Source: Paenibacillus etheri (GTDB lineage Bacteria > Bacillota > Bacilli > Paenibacillales > Paenibacillaceae). From it: 64,000 bases of DNA. Below are positions 45,856 through 54,248 of this stretch, in pieces. The translations under genes were made by a program, and so were the position numbers. Positions within the stretch are counted from its first letter, which is position 1. Each line of letters opens with the position of its first letter. The stretch covers positions 327,637 through 391,636 of the forward strand of contig NZ_LCZJ02000037.1 of NCBI RefSeq assembly GCF_001012825.1, read 5' to 3'. Below the pieces are notes generated by a model, which had not been told where the DNA came from, made no database searches, and worked only from the letters and a program-made list of their open reading frames with translations.

Positions 45856-46538
45856 CCGCCAAAACCACTCTTGCTTGAGCCCGATCTCGAAGAGGACTTC
45901 GAACCTGAGCCAGATTTAGAGTTCTTCGAAGAGTTTAATCCGCTGGAATTGCCACCGATTCCATTCTTTGAGGAAGAACCTCTTCTCGTAATGGAACCTG
46001 TGGAGGAAGTCGATGTTTTGGGCTTTACAACAGAACCCGGGACCTTCTTATTCTGGAACTTCTCACTGCTATAGGTAGGCGGTTTATAAGTTGTTCTCGT
46101 GCCTCCATAATAAGTTGGACGGTCCTTAGACCAACCTCTGGAAGAGTAATTGCCACCACTGTTAAACAACATGTGATACAGCAGCAAGTCATCCCAGCCA
46201 AAACCTGAATGATATCCACCGTAGTTATTCACTACCGTCGTTCCATTATTGGTTACAACACCTTGGCCTTCCTGTTCTACCTCTTGTGCACCTTCCGGAT
46301 ATGGAATATTCCAATCCACATTTTTGTCAAAATAGGCTTTAACCTCTTCGGTAGACCATGACACTAGCTGTGGTTCATCTCCAGAAGTATTTGCGCTAGC
46401 CCCTGCGCCGCCGGGAATAAACATAGCGTTCGCTAACAAAGCTATGCCTAGCGAAGTAGATAATACTCGAATGGGCTTACCATCAGAGGTGAATAATTTG
46501 GATACAGCTAATTCCTTATCCTTTTCATCTTTAGACAT
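45852..46538 (-). CDS. membrane-associated Ser/Gly-rich protein (YjfM/DUF1190-like position)
   Basis: A 228-residue protein. A charged cytoplasmic start (1-25), one hydrophobic segment (27-48), a region with EVKAYFDKNVDWNIPYPEG, and a FGWDDLLLYHMLFNSGG motif around 120. The last 70 residues are low-complexity Ser/Lys/Gly. The WDD..YHMLF patch resembles the end of DUF1190/YjfM proteins that neighbour YjfC in other bacteria, but I am not certain. AAGGAGAACCTTACG lies before the ATG. It is directly coupled to the ATP-grasp enzyme and might be its substrate, as its lysine-rich tail could accept ligation; that is speculation. Confidence 0.65.
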   Translation of the reverse strand: MSKDEKDKELAVSKLFTSDGKPIRVLSTSLGIALLANAMFIPGGAGASANTSGDEPQLVSWSTEEVKAYFDKNVDWNIPYPEGAQEVEQEGQGVVTNNGTTVVNNYGGYHSGFGWDDLLLYHMLFNSGGNYSSRGWSKDRPTYYGGTRTTYKPPTYSSEKFQNKKVPGSVVKPKTSTSSTGSITRRGSSSKNGIGGNSSGLNSSKNSKSGSGSKSSSRSGSSKSGFGG

Positions 46539-46565
46539 CGTAAGGTTCTCCTTCCCTTATCTCAA

Positions 46566-46781
46566 TCATTCGTTGTGCATTGGAACAAGTAAAAGCTCCA
46601 GCTTGCCTTCATCTACATTCAGCCGTCCTTCAACCGTTTCATATTCAACACTGCCAACCACAATATAATTGACATGTTCTAGCGCTGCGATCATGTTCAT
46701 GCTCCATGTTCGTTCCTCAATGACTCGCAGCCCGCCTTCCGGCATTTTTTCAAATAAGATTACATACATCCCATTGTCCAT
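46566..46781 (-). CDS. small hypothetical protein at the head of the envelope operon
   Basis: A 71-residue protein starting MDNGMYVILFEKMPEGGLRV; no family recognised. Alternating hydrophobic residues suggest a small beta-sheet domain; no membrane segment. The ATG at 46781 has AAGGAAGG about ten bases upstream; an ATG three codons earlier is one base from that site. It lies 27 bp before the Ser/Gly-rich gene, so it is likely the first gene of the operon that runs to DUF350. Confidence 0.6.
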   Translation of the reverse strand: MDNGMYVILFEKMPEGGLRVIEERTWSMNMIAALEHVNYIVVGSVEYETVEGRLNVDEGKLELLLVPMHNE

Positions 46782-46848
46782 TATTACCATTCCTTCCTTA
46801 GTTCTGCTATAGCATCTGATACGTCTTTATTACCTTTTCGTTTCAGTT

Positions 46849-48204
46849 TTAGGCGTGCGTAGACTGCCCAACCTTACTCTTGGCGTTAGAACGTCTATAT
46901 AAGAGCAGAATTCCTAACGAGCACAAGCTAACGAGGAGCAAAACGCCGTATACATGCTGATATGCTTTTGCAGGGGAGATATCACGCTGAGCATGTAGTA
47001 AAAGCCCGCAGACTGCAACAGATACAGAACCTCCGAAGAATTGAACCAGTTGTAAAAGCCCCATGCCAGAACCAATCCAAGTCCTTGGAAGAACTATAGA
47101 AGCTTCATTGTTTAAAGATGACATCGTAGCTGAGAAGGCGGGAGAGAAAAATAGATAACCAAGCAGTAGCACGACAGGTGATGCCGAAAGATTCAGAGCA
47201 AACACAGCCATAACGGCTGCAAGTATACAATGTCCAATCAATAAGAAGCGTATATTACCGTACCGATCAATAAAACGTCCCACGAAACGGGTCAGAAATG
47301 CAGATAATAGCGCTCCCGGTGCGATATATAAACCAATCATCAGCGCTGATTTATCGAACAGATTAGCGAGCGCAAGCGGCATCAGGAACAAGTTCCCTAA
47401 GTTCAACACCAGAATACAAAAGCCTACGGCAACCAGTTTCAGGTAACCCGGCATGGTAAGCAGCTGCGGATTAATGAATGTTTCCTTGGCCTTCTTTAGA
47501 TGTAAGGCATGCACGATAATAGACACTGCACCCACCGCTAGCCATACAAGCGACTGGGTAGTTACGGCTACCAGCAGACTTGCCGCATTTACAACGGTCA
47601 GCGCCGCTCCCAAGATGTCAAAGCTTGCAGGCTGTGGCTGCTCCTTAGGCAATAACCGCAGCAGTACCGGCAGCACAATAAGCACAAGGCAAGTAATGCC
47701 GAACAATCCATTCCAGCCAAAGTACTGGCTGATGACGCCTCCGACAATAGGACCCAAACCAAAGGCCATTGCACTACCCGCCGAGATCATCGCAATAGCA
47801 GCGCCGCGTCTTTCAATCGGAATATACCGACTGGCGAGTACAAGCCCCAATCCAGCCATAGATCCAGCACCCGCAGATTGCACGATTCTCGTGATCAATA
47901 GCATATTAAAGTCATGTGCGAACCATCCAAACACTGATGCTGTCCCAAGTGTAATTAAGCCAATAGTCAAGAGCTTGCGAATCGGCACCAAGTCGGATAA
48001 CCGGCTATAAATAACCGTTGATAGTGCATAGCCAATCGAATAACTGGAAATTACCCATGAGCCTAGGTCAGCAGAAATTTGGAGATCCTGAATAATGGTT
48101 GGAAGCGATACATTAAACATCGTTGTGTTCATCACTACAATAAAGAGGCACATCGTCCATAATGGCATAACTATTTTATCATTCATTCTTACTTTCTGAT
48201 TCAT
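46849..48204 (-). CDS. MFS transporter, DHA2-type drug exporter
   Basis: A 451-residue permease with about 14 membrane helices. Motif A is SRLSDLVPIRKLL between helices 2 and 3, and motif C is GSAMAFGLGPIVGGVISQYFGW (first part GLGPIVGG) in helix 5, marks of drug:H+ antiporters. Substrate unknown. GATGGAGTAGGA lies before ATG 48204. It stands alone; 288 bp without a gene separate it from the divergent cdaR-like gene. Confidence 0.9.
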   Translation of the reverse strand: MNQKVRMNDKIVMPLWTMCLFIVVMNTTMFNVSLPTIIQDLQISADLGSWVISSYSIGYALSTVIYSRLSDLVPIRKLLTIGLITLGTASVFGWFAHDFNMLLITRIVQSAGAGSMAGLGLVLASRYIPIERRGAAIAMISAGSAMAFGLGPIVGGVISQYFGWNGLFGITCLVLIVLPVLLRLLPKEQPQPASFDILGAALTVVNAASLLVAVTTQSLVWLAVGAVSIIVHALHLKKAKETFINPQLLTMPGYLKLVAVGFCILVLNLGNLFLMPLALANLFDKSALMIGLYIAPGALLSAFLTRFVGRFIDRYGNIRFLLIGHCILAAVMAVFALNLSASPVVLLLGYLFFSPAFSATMSSLNNEASIVLPRTWIGSGMGLLQLVQFFGGSVSVAVCGLLLHAQRDISPAKAYQHVYGVLLLVSLCSLGILLLYRRSNAKSKVGQSTHA

Positions 48205-48492
48205 TCCTACTCCATCCCTGCCTTAATTTATCTATACATGCTCAACTAATTTTATGCCTATAAAAAGAGGTTGGCAATTAGAATAGGGGATTACTTGCGC
48301 CACATCATTCCACATACCGATTCGATTATGATCTCCATTCTCCGCAATATATACTTGTAGTGTTTCAATCAGACCTGTCTTGTGCTAATGATAAGATCTT
48401 AGGGGAATTGAAAAAATATAAACGTTTGTGTTTGATTTAGCATGAAGTTAACAAGGATTCACATAGAGACATTCTAAATAGGAGGTAGTAGC

Positions 48493-49659
48493 ATGAGGGG
48501 TTTGACAAAAGAAATTGCGATGGAAATTGTTCGACGTACGATGCATGTGATTGGGTACAACGTCAATGTTATGGACAAGCGAGGACGAATTATTGGATCT
48601 GGAGATGGTAAGCGGTTAGGGCAATCACATGAGGGTGCAGTACTCGCAATCGAGCGTCGTGGCAGATTCGAGATTGATCAGGAGAGCGCCGCTAGATTGC
48701 AGGGGGTATTGCCTGGGACGAACCTTGTTATTGAGTTTGAGAATGAGATTGTTGGTGTTATTGGGATTACAGGTGATCCCAAGGAAGTGACTAAGTATGG
48801 TGAATTGGTGAAGATGACGGCGGAGATGTATCTTGCGCATATGAAGCTGTTAGAGCAGGCACAATGGGACAAACGAATGAAGGAGAATTTCCTGCTCGCG
48901 GTGATGAATGGCGATGCGGGGAACGTGAAGACACTGCGACATCAAGCACAGCAGATTCATTTTCAGGTGGATAAGCCTCATATCGCATGTATCATTGAAT
49001 TAATTGATCGTAATGAAGAGGAGCTAATGGCAACAATGAAGCGGGTAACTGATGTATTAGAAGGACGCCCGGCTGTTCAATTGATTACCATTCGTAAGGC
49101 CAGGCAAGTTGTTCTGATCAAGGAGCATCTCCACGAGCGGAAGCCACATACGGATATATGTGAAGGAATTCACCAGATAAGACGTTGGTTAGATGTAAAG
49201 GAGATTTCTCCGCTACGTATCGCGGTAGGCAAACCTTTTACAGGGATTCAAGGGATGATGAAGTCCATTCAATCCGCAGAAGATACGATGCGTGCAGGCT
49301 ATGCAATATATCCGGATGAGCCGGTTTATTATGCAACGGATCTGCTACTGGAGACGATGGTCGTTCCAAGTGTTCATCATTGGATGTCGGAGGAGTTGCT
49401 GCAGCTATGGGCCCATTTTATGGAGGAGGATCGTAGTGGTGAGCTTCAGCAGACATTAGATCTATTTTACTTCGAAAATGGGGAGCAACAGCATATCGCT
49501 GAACGACTGCGTATTCATCGGAATACGTTACGCTACCGACTCCAGCGTATAACCGAGCTCACAGGGAAAGATCCAAGAAATTATCAGGAGCTGTTCCTAC
49601 TCATGAGTGCGCGTTGGTTATATTTGTTGGAGCATTCTGCTATGTCTTGTGATGAATAA
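48493..49659 (+). CDS. cdaR: CdaR-family sugar diacid/glycerate regulator
   Basis: A 388-residue regulator. An N-terminal diacid-recognition domain (10-135, starting KEIAMEIVRRTMHVIGYNVNVMD and containing EFENEIVGVIGITGDP) is followed by a GGDEF-like/linker region. A C-terminal PucR-type helix-turn-helix (about 325-380) has RLRIHRNTLRYRLQRITELTG. E. coli CdaR activates glucarate/galactarate and glycerate genes. Here a GntP permease and glycerate kinase follow, the same regulon. TAGGAGGTAGTAGC lies before the ATG. Confidence 0.92.
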   Translation: MRGLTKEIAMEIVRRTMHVIGYNVNVMDKRGRIIGSGDGKRLGQSHEGAVLAIERRGRFEIDQESAARLQGVLPGTNLVIEFENEIVGVIGITGDPKEVTKYGELVKMTAEMYLAHMKLLEQAQWDKRMKENFLLAVMNGDAGNVKTLRHQAQQIHFQVDKPHIACIIELIDRNEEELMATMKRVTDVLEGRPAVQLITIRKARQVVLIKEHLHERKPHTDICEGIHQIRRWLDVKEISPLRIAVGKPFTGIQGMMKSIQSAEDTMRAGYAIYPDEPVYYATDLLLETMVVPSVHHWMSEELLQLWAHFMEEDRSGELQQTLDLFYFENGEQQHIAERLRIHRNTLRYRLQRITELTGKDPRNYQELFLLMSARWLYLLEHSAMSCDE

Positions 49660-49668
49660 GAAGATATA

Positions 49669-49682
49669 TGTGCATATGCACA
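49669..49682. promoter_or_regulatory. 14-bp palindrome between cdaR and gntP-like genes
   Basis: TGTGCATATGCACA is a perfect palindrome ten bases after the cdaR stop and about 140 bp before the permease. It could be an operator for CdaR; no second copy was found in the window. Confidence 0.4.
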
Positions 49683-49820
49683 AAAAAAGACATCAATCGA
49701 TGCGAAATGTTTATTTCTCTGCCTAATGAAACGCTTACAAAAAATCGCTAAAGTATAGGTATGAGCTCAAACCACATATCGATATATACAACTCTGTTTA
49801 AAACTGGGGAGGAATAACTC

Positions 49821-51089
49821 ATGACAGTGAGTGTAAGCGTTTTAGGTGCTTTAGCTGCTTTGGTTGTGGCAATCGTTCTAATATTGAAAAAAGTACCGCC
49901 AGCCTACGGCATGATGATTGGTGCATTAGTAGGTGGTTTAATCGGCGGCGTGAGTATGGTGGATACCATTACGCTGATGATGGATGGTGCTAAAGGGATG
50001 ATTCCTGCCGTGCTTCGCATCTTGGCAGCAGGTGTGTTAGCAGGTGTATTGATTGAATCAGGCGCGGCGAAAAAGATTGCTGAGACGTTGGTTCAAAAGG
50101 CCGGCGAGACACGGGCATTACTCGCATTAGCATTAGCAACAATGGTTCTTACAGCGGTCGGCGTATTCGTGGATGTAGCTGTTATTACTGTAGCACCCAT
50201 TGCATTAGCTATTGCACAACGTGCGAATCTATCGAAATTGGCAATCCTGATCGCTATGATCGGCGGCGGTAAAGCCGGTAACATCATGTCACCAAACCCG
50301 AATGCGATTGCCGCATCAGATGCATTTCACATTCCATTAACTTCGTTGATGGCAGCAGGTATAATCCCAGCCGTGTTCGGGATTATCGTAACGTACTTCA
50401 TCGCAAAGCGTTTAAATAATAAAGGCAGTAAAGTAGAAGCTTCTGAGGTAACGAATAATCCGAATGAGCAGCTTCCAAGCTTCTTTACAGCCTTTCTAGC
50501 TCCACTTGTAGCCATTATCTTGTTATCCCTTCGTCCAATTGCAGGCATCGTAGTCGATCCAGTTATCGCGCTTCCAGTAGGAGGTATCGCAGGCGCCATT
50601 GCAATGGGAAGATTTAAGAAGTTAAATGAGTTCGCTGTATTTGGTCTTGGTAAAATGACGGGTGTAGCCGTCATGTTAATCGGGACAGGTACACTAGCTG
50701 GTATCATTGCAAATTCGCAATTAAAGGATGTTATTATCGACGGCCTTACTGCATCTGGTCTACCGGCATACTTGCTTGCTCCAATCAGTGGTGCGTTAAT
50801 GTCTCTTGCAACAGCATCGACAACAGCAGGCACAGCCGTAGCAAGCTCTGTGTTCGGCTCCACCATCATGGGACTTGGCGTAGCTTCGCTAGGAGCAGGG
50901 GCAATGATTCACTCTGGTGCGACTGTATTAGACCACATGCCTCACGGTAGCTTCTTCCACGCAACAGGTGGCAGTGTGAACATGCAGATGAAAGAACGTC
51001 TGAAATTGATTCCTTATGAAACCGCAGTTGGTCTAACACTAGCGATCGTTTCGACATTAGTATTCGGTGTATTCCAATGGTTCGTATAA
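49821..51089 (+). CDS. GntP-family gluconate/glycerate permease
   Basis: A 422-residue permease with about 12 helices. Typical are the Gly-rich ALVGGLIGGVS, the VDVAVITVAPIALA segment, and KAGNIMSPNPNAIAA (the conserved NPN motif). GntP relatives import gluconate, glycerate or D-serine with protons. The adjoining glycerate kinase points to glycerate or a related hydroxy acid. GGGGAGGAATAACTC lies before ATG 49821. Co-transcribed with the kinase. Confidence 0.9.
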   Translation: MTVSVSVLGALAALVVAIVLILKKVPPAYGMMIGALVGGLIGGVSMVDTITLMMDGAKGMIPAVLRILAAGVLAGVLIESGAAKKIAETLVQKAGETRALLALALATMVLTAVGVFVDVAVITVAPIALAIAQRANLSKLAILIAMIGGGKAGNIMSPNPNAIAASDAFHIPLTSLMAAGIIPAVFGIIVTYFIAKRLNNKGSKVEASEVTNNPNEQLPSFFTAFLAPLVAIILLSLRPIAGIVVDPVIALPVGGIAGAIAMGRFKKLNEFAVFGLGKMTGVAVMLIGTGTLAGIIANSQLKDVIIDGLTASGLPAYLLAPISGALMSLATASTTAGTAVASSVFGSTIMGLGVASLGAGAMIHSGATVLDHMPHGSFFHATGGSVNMQMKERLKLIPYETAVGLTLAIVSTLVFGVFQWFV

Positions 51090-51130
51090 CAACTGTCGAA
51101 GCATGAACAACACAAAAGGAAGTGAAGAGC

Positions 51131-52267
51131 ATGAAGTTTGTATTGGCGCCAGATTCATTTAAAGAAAGTATGACAGCAATGGAAGCCTGTGAGGCCATAG
51201 AACGAGGACTTCGTTCCTCTTTTCCCGATGCAGAATATATTAAAGTTCCGATGGCAGATGGCGGCGAAGGTACGGTTCAGTCACTCGTCGATGCGACAGG
51301 CGGACGAATTGTACATTGTGACGTAACAGGGCCTCTCGGTCACCCTGTGAATGCATTTTATGGCATTATGGGAGATGGAAAGACCGCGATTATTGAGATG
51401 GCAGCTGCTTCTGGTCTTGGGCTTGTGCCGAAGGAAGAGCGTAATCCTTTGATCACCACGACAAAGGGTACAGGAGAGCTTATCGTTCATGCGCTGAATG
51501 CAGGCGTACGTTCCATTATTATGGGTCTTGGTGGCAGTGCGACCAACGATGGCGGTGTAGGCATGGCGCAAGCGCTTGGATTCCGCTTCCTGCGAGAAGA
51601 TGGAACGGAGATTGGATATGGTGGAGGATCACTAAGTGAATTGACCCGTATTGATAGTGCTCATGTAGATCCAAGACTTCAGGGTCTCCAAGTGGTAGCC
51701 GCATGTGATGTGGACAATCCGTTAACTGGTGAGCGCGGAGCATCCGCCATCTTCGGCCCGCAAAAGGGTGCAACACCCGACATGGTGAAGCAATTGGATG
51801 CAAATCTTGCCCGTTTCGTAAACATCATTGAGCGCGATCTCGGCAAAGAAGTGAATGATACGGCAGGTGCAGGTGCAGCAGGTGGACTAGGTGCTGGCGT
51901 GATGGCCTTCCTGGGAGCCAAGTTGAAGCGAGGCGTAAACATCGTCGTCGATGCCATGAATCTTGCGGATAAAGTGAAAGATGCGGATTATGTCATCACA
52001 GGCGAAGGGGGTATGGATAGCCAAACCGTCTATGGCAAAACACCGATTGGTGTTGCCAAAGTAGCACAAGCCGCTGGTGTACCTGTTATTGCCTTAGCAG
52101 GTTCCCTCGGTAATGGTGTAGAAGCCGTATACGAGCATGGTATCGATATGTTCTTCTCCATCGTACCTGGGGTATGTACGCTAGATACAGCGCTCACCAA
52201 TGCTTCCTTCAACATGGAGCGTACTGCGCGTAATGTAGGTACATTAATCAAACATAGTAAACGTTAA
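51131..52267 (+). CDS. glxK: glycerate 2-kinase
   Basis: A 378-residue kinase of the GarK/GlxK family. Signatures: MKFVLAPDSFKESMTA at the start, MADGGEGTVQ, IIEMAAASGLGLV, MGLGGSATNDGGVGMAQALG, and TGEGGMDSQTVYGKTP. It phosphorylates D-glycerate to 2-phosphoglycerate, feeding lower glycolysis. ATG 51131 has AAGGAAGTGAAG upstream; a GTG three codons earlier lies in that site. Forms a three-gene module with the permease and CdaR, ending in a terminator. Confidence 0.94.
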   Translation: MKFVLAPDSFKESMTAMEACEAIERGLRSSFPDAEYIKVPMADGGEGTVQSLVDATGGRIVHCDVTGPLGHPVNAFYGIMGDGKTAIIEMAAASGLGLVPKEERNPLITTTKGTGELIVHALNAGVRSIIMGLGGSATNDGGVGMAQALGFRFLREDGTEIGYGGGSLSELTRIDSAHVDPRLQGLQVVAACDVDNPLTGERGASAIFGPQKGATPDMVKQLDANLARFVNIIERDLGKEVNDTAGAGAAGGLGAGVMAFLGAKLKRGVNIVVDAMNLADKVKDADYVITGEGGMDSQTVYGKTPIGVAKVAQAAGVPVIALAGSLGNGVEAVYEHGIDMFFSIVPGVCTLDTALTNASFNMERTARNVGTLIKHSKR

Positions 52268-52365
52268 CCGCAAGCATAAACGCCCTCGGCATCGCGTGGA
52301 GCTTTTAAATTATTATATTTTAAAAAGGCTATTTTAAATCTTAATGTTGATTTTCAACCTAAAGA

Positions 52366-52393
52366 AAACCGCCCTGCGTTGGGGGCGGTTTAT
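52366..52393 (+). terminator. intrinsic terminator of the glycerate operon
   Basis: AAACCGCC pairs with GGCGGTTT around CTGCGTTGGG, followed by ATT. Confidence 0.7.
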
Positions 52394-52477
52394 TAAACTA
52401 ACGTTTCCCGTTAGCCATTCATGCATCCTCTGCAATGCACCACAGAGCATGAAAGTTGACCCGTTCTTTCATGGTAG
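52391..52477. repeat. cassette-boundary hairpin A with 70-bp extension
   Basis: CTAACG (52398-52403) faces CGTTAG (52409-52414), then a 62-bp extension runs to 52477. The whole block 52408-52477 is identical to 53588-53657. Inside the extension CATGAAAG/CTTTCATG and CTCTG/CAGAG form further hairpins. It ends one base from the stop codon of the orphan gene beside it. Confidence 0.8.
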
Positions 52478-52478
52478 G

Positions 52479-52907
52479 TTAATGCACCTTTAGAAGAAGT
52501 ATTGCTTCATGCTTATAATTCTCGAGATCATTTTCTTCATTCAACCAAGCAACTTCCTCCGGTCTTAGCTGATAAAAACGAGCAACAGCTTCTTTACCAT
52601 CAGGTTCACAAGTAACTACAATATTAAATTCTTCCCCTGCGAAGTTACGACGGAGTGTCTTTTCCCATACGTCAATTAATTCTAATGCTATAGAGACGTT
52701 CTCCAAGTGCAAGTGGTTTATCGATGTCTCGCACTCTGTACGGTCTGAGTAAGTTGTTTTATCGAAACTACTCGGTAAATCTCTTGCAAAACAACTAATT
52801 AAAATACAGCCATCCCATTCAACAAAATGGGCGTATTCATCGTTATTACTAGTCCCTAAAGGTTTGGTTTTAAGCAATAGTGTAGACATCGCTTCATTAG
52901 TTATCAT
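52479..52907 (-). CDS. hypothetical protein in repeat-bounded cassette
   Basis: A 142-residue soluble, acidic protein beginning MITNEAMSTLLLKTKPLG. No family recognised. It has a Trp-containing EWDGCILISCF strand near residue 35 and a NIVVTCEPDGKEAVARFYQLRPEEVAWL segment near 105. The overall look is an alpha/beta domain like those of immunity or stress proteins, but I cannot place it. The start at 52907 has TTGGAGGTTACC directly upstream; the 14 extra open codons run into hairpin B. First of three minus-strand genes separated by GTTAGC hairpins. Confidence 0.7.
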   Translation of the reverse strand: MITNEAMSTLLLKTKPLGTSNNDEYAHFVEWDGCILISCFARDLPSSFDKTTYSDRTECETSINHLHLENVSIALELIDVWEKTLRRNFAGEEFNIVVTCEPDGKEAVARFYQLRPEEVAWLNEENDLENYKHEAILLLKVH

Positions 52908-52941
52908 GGTAACCTCCAAGGTAATTGAATGAATAAATGTA

Positions 52942-52968
52942 TTGAACAAACGTATCCCGTTAGCTCAA
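52942..52968. repeat. cassette-boundary hairpin B
   Basis: TTGAACAAACG and CCGTTAGCTCAA form an imperfect inverted repeat around TATC. On the minus strand it lies about 20 bases after the cupin gene's stop and 35 before the next gene's start. Confidence 0.7.
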
Positions 52969-52989
52969 CAAGACTTATTTATTTGAGAT

Positions 52990-53502
52990 TTAATAAATAA
53001 GATCATCTCTAATTCGGATCCCATGTAATTCGCAAAAATCTCTATATTTTTTAAGGACGGTATAAATATCGTCTTGACCAACAATTTGATCGTTCTCATC
53101 AAAATACTGAAGAGAGCCCCCTAATATGAAAAGAGTTACTACTTCTTCATCTTTTGTAATCAGGGTATGAATATCGCCTGGTGGTTCATATATAAAGGTA
53201 CCTGGTTCAGCCACCCATTCGCGCCCTTCATATCTCCATTTACCTTGAATATTGTAACCAATTACGGATCCCCCAGTGTGTCGGTGTCTTCCCAAAACCT
53301 GATTGCTCTTAATTTTAAATAAATAAATCCATGTTCCGGTGTTTAGATCAAAACGTAAAGGCTTGAAATAACAAGATTGATTCTCAGTGAACGGAACCCA
53401 AGGCACTTCTTCAATGTTAACTATCCGTTCTGGCAACTGAAATTTTTCAGCGAGTTTTATTACTGATTCTTCAATAAGATAATTCAAAGAGAGCACCCTC
53501 AT
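52990..53502 (-). CDS. cupin-domain protein, dihydroxyacetophenone-dioxygenase-like
   Basis: A 170-residue single-domain cupin. The metal motif is GRHRHTGGSVIGYNIQGKW (His pair at about 73 and 75) and the second motif EPPGDIHTLITKDEEV (His at about 113). FKPLRFDLNTGTWIYLFKI precedes them. It resembles the 2,4'-dihydroxyacetophenone dioxygenase group of iron cupins, but that group includes many uncharacterised members, so the substrate is open. A weak ribosome site (GAGGGTGC) precedes ATG 53502. It is a lone gene bounded by hairpins C and B. Confidence 0.8.
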   Translation of the reverse strand: MRVLSLNYLIEESVIKLAEKFQLPERIVNIEEVPWVPFTENQSCYFKPLRFDLNTGTWIYLFKIKSNQVLGRHRHTGGSVIGYNIQGKWRYEGREWVAEPGTFIYEPPGDIHTLITKDEEVVTLFILGGSLQYFDENDQIVGQDDIYTVLKKYRDFCELHGIRIRDDLIY

Positions 53503-53576
53503 TCAATGTAGTTAATTTATAGTTAGTATTCGAAATCCGACCCAATTTCACCTTTATTTTCAACAAGCAAGCACCA

Positions 53577-53657
53577 CGCTAAACTGCCCGTTAGCCATTC
53601 ATGCATCCTCTGCAATGCACCACAGAGCATGAAAGTTGACCCGTTCTTTCATGGTAG
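53577..53657. repeat. cassette-boundary hairpin C with 70-bp extension
   Basis: Second copy of the 70-bp block (53588-53657), identical to that at 52408-52477. Its left arm (CGCTAAACTGCCCGTTAGC) is partly eroded. A TTCAATGA sequence follows, as at the undivided sites. Confidence 0.8.
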
Positions 53658-53663
53658 TTCAAT

Positions 53664-53692
53664 GAAAAAAGCAGGATACCTTAGCTCCTGCT
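53664..53692 (-). terminator. intrinsic terminator downstream of the GNAT gene
   Basis: On the minus strand AGCAGGA pairs with TCCTGCT (loop GCTAAGGTA) and is followed by TTTTTT. Confidence 0.75.
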
Positions 53693-53707
53693 CATCAATT
53701 TGTATTA

Positions 53708-53735
53708 TTCAACTATCGTTCTCCGTTAGCTCAAT
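53708..53735. repeat. cassette-boundary hairpin D, overlapping a stop codon
   Basis: TTCAACTATCG faces CCGTTAGCTCAATGA. On the minus strand the GNAT gene's last codons and stop (TTG AGC TAA) are the hairpin arm itself. Confidence 0.75.
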
Positions 53736-54193
53736 GATTTTTTCAAGTCAATTCTTGAATAAGTTTTTTCATAAGTAGTCCCGTCATCATTGTAGAAAAT
53801 AGCAGTTTTTATATATGGTTCAGAAATAGCTTCGTACCCGTGTTTTGTAATGAGTTTTATCATCTTTGGATTTTCTATTGGATCGACACTAACAATTAAA
53901 TCAGAAAAGCCAAGACTTCTTGCAATTTCCTCGCGATATTTTATTAAATCCGTACCGACGCCTTTGCCACGATAAATTTCCTTTACATAAAGGTCACTTA
54001 ATTTTGGTAATAAACTCCCCTTTAATTTTAGAACACCAAAACCTAGAATTGTGTTATCTTTTTCGGCTACTGCCAAATATACTTCCTTATTTTCATGTTG
54101 TTTCAAATACTTAATGAAAAAGTCCTTATTATTTCTGATATTACACAAGCCATTAATATCTTCTTCAGTCGCCGCTCTTGTACTGTATTCCAT
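53726..54193 (-). CDS. GNAT-family N-acetyltransferase
   Basis: A 155-residue acetyltransferase. The acetyl-CoA loop YRGKGVGTDLIKYREEIARS lies at about residues 78-97 and the beta-bulge strand LSDLYVKEIYRG just before; NPKMIKLITKHGYEAI closes the fold. The N-terminus MEYSTRAATEEDINGLCNIRNN is canonical. It transfers an acetyl group to an unknown amine. GGAGGTGGGAA lies before the ATG. Its stop codon falls inside hairpin D; hairpin E lies upstream, so it fills a repeat-to-repeat cassette. Confidence 0.9.
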   Translation of the reverse strand: MEYSTRAATEEDINGLCNIRNNKDFFIKYLKQHENKEVYLAVAEKDNTILGFGVLKLKGSLLPKLSDLYVKEIYRGKGVGTDLIKYREEIARSLGFSDLIVSVDPIENPKMIKLITKHGYEAISEPYIKTAIFYNDDGTTYEKTYSRIDLKKSLS

Positions 54194-54220
54194 TTCCCAC
54201 CTCCTACATCGGTTTTTATT

Positions 54221-54248
54221 ATTAACGTAATCTGCCTGTTAGCTCAAT
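54221..54248. repeat. cassette-boundary hairpin E
   Basis: ATTAACGTAA..CTG..GTTAGCTCAAT is a degenerate copy of the same element. It marks the right edge of the array, just before the pbuX terminator. Confidence 0.65.

Noticed and set aside
49730-49745. CcpA cre box TGAAACGCTTACA before the GntP gene
   Set aside because: It is one base shorter than the cre consensus at the centre.
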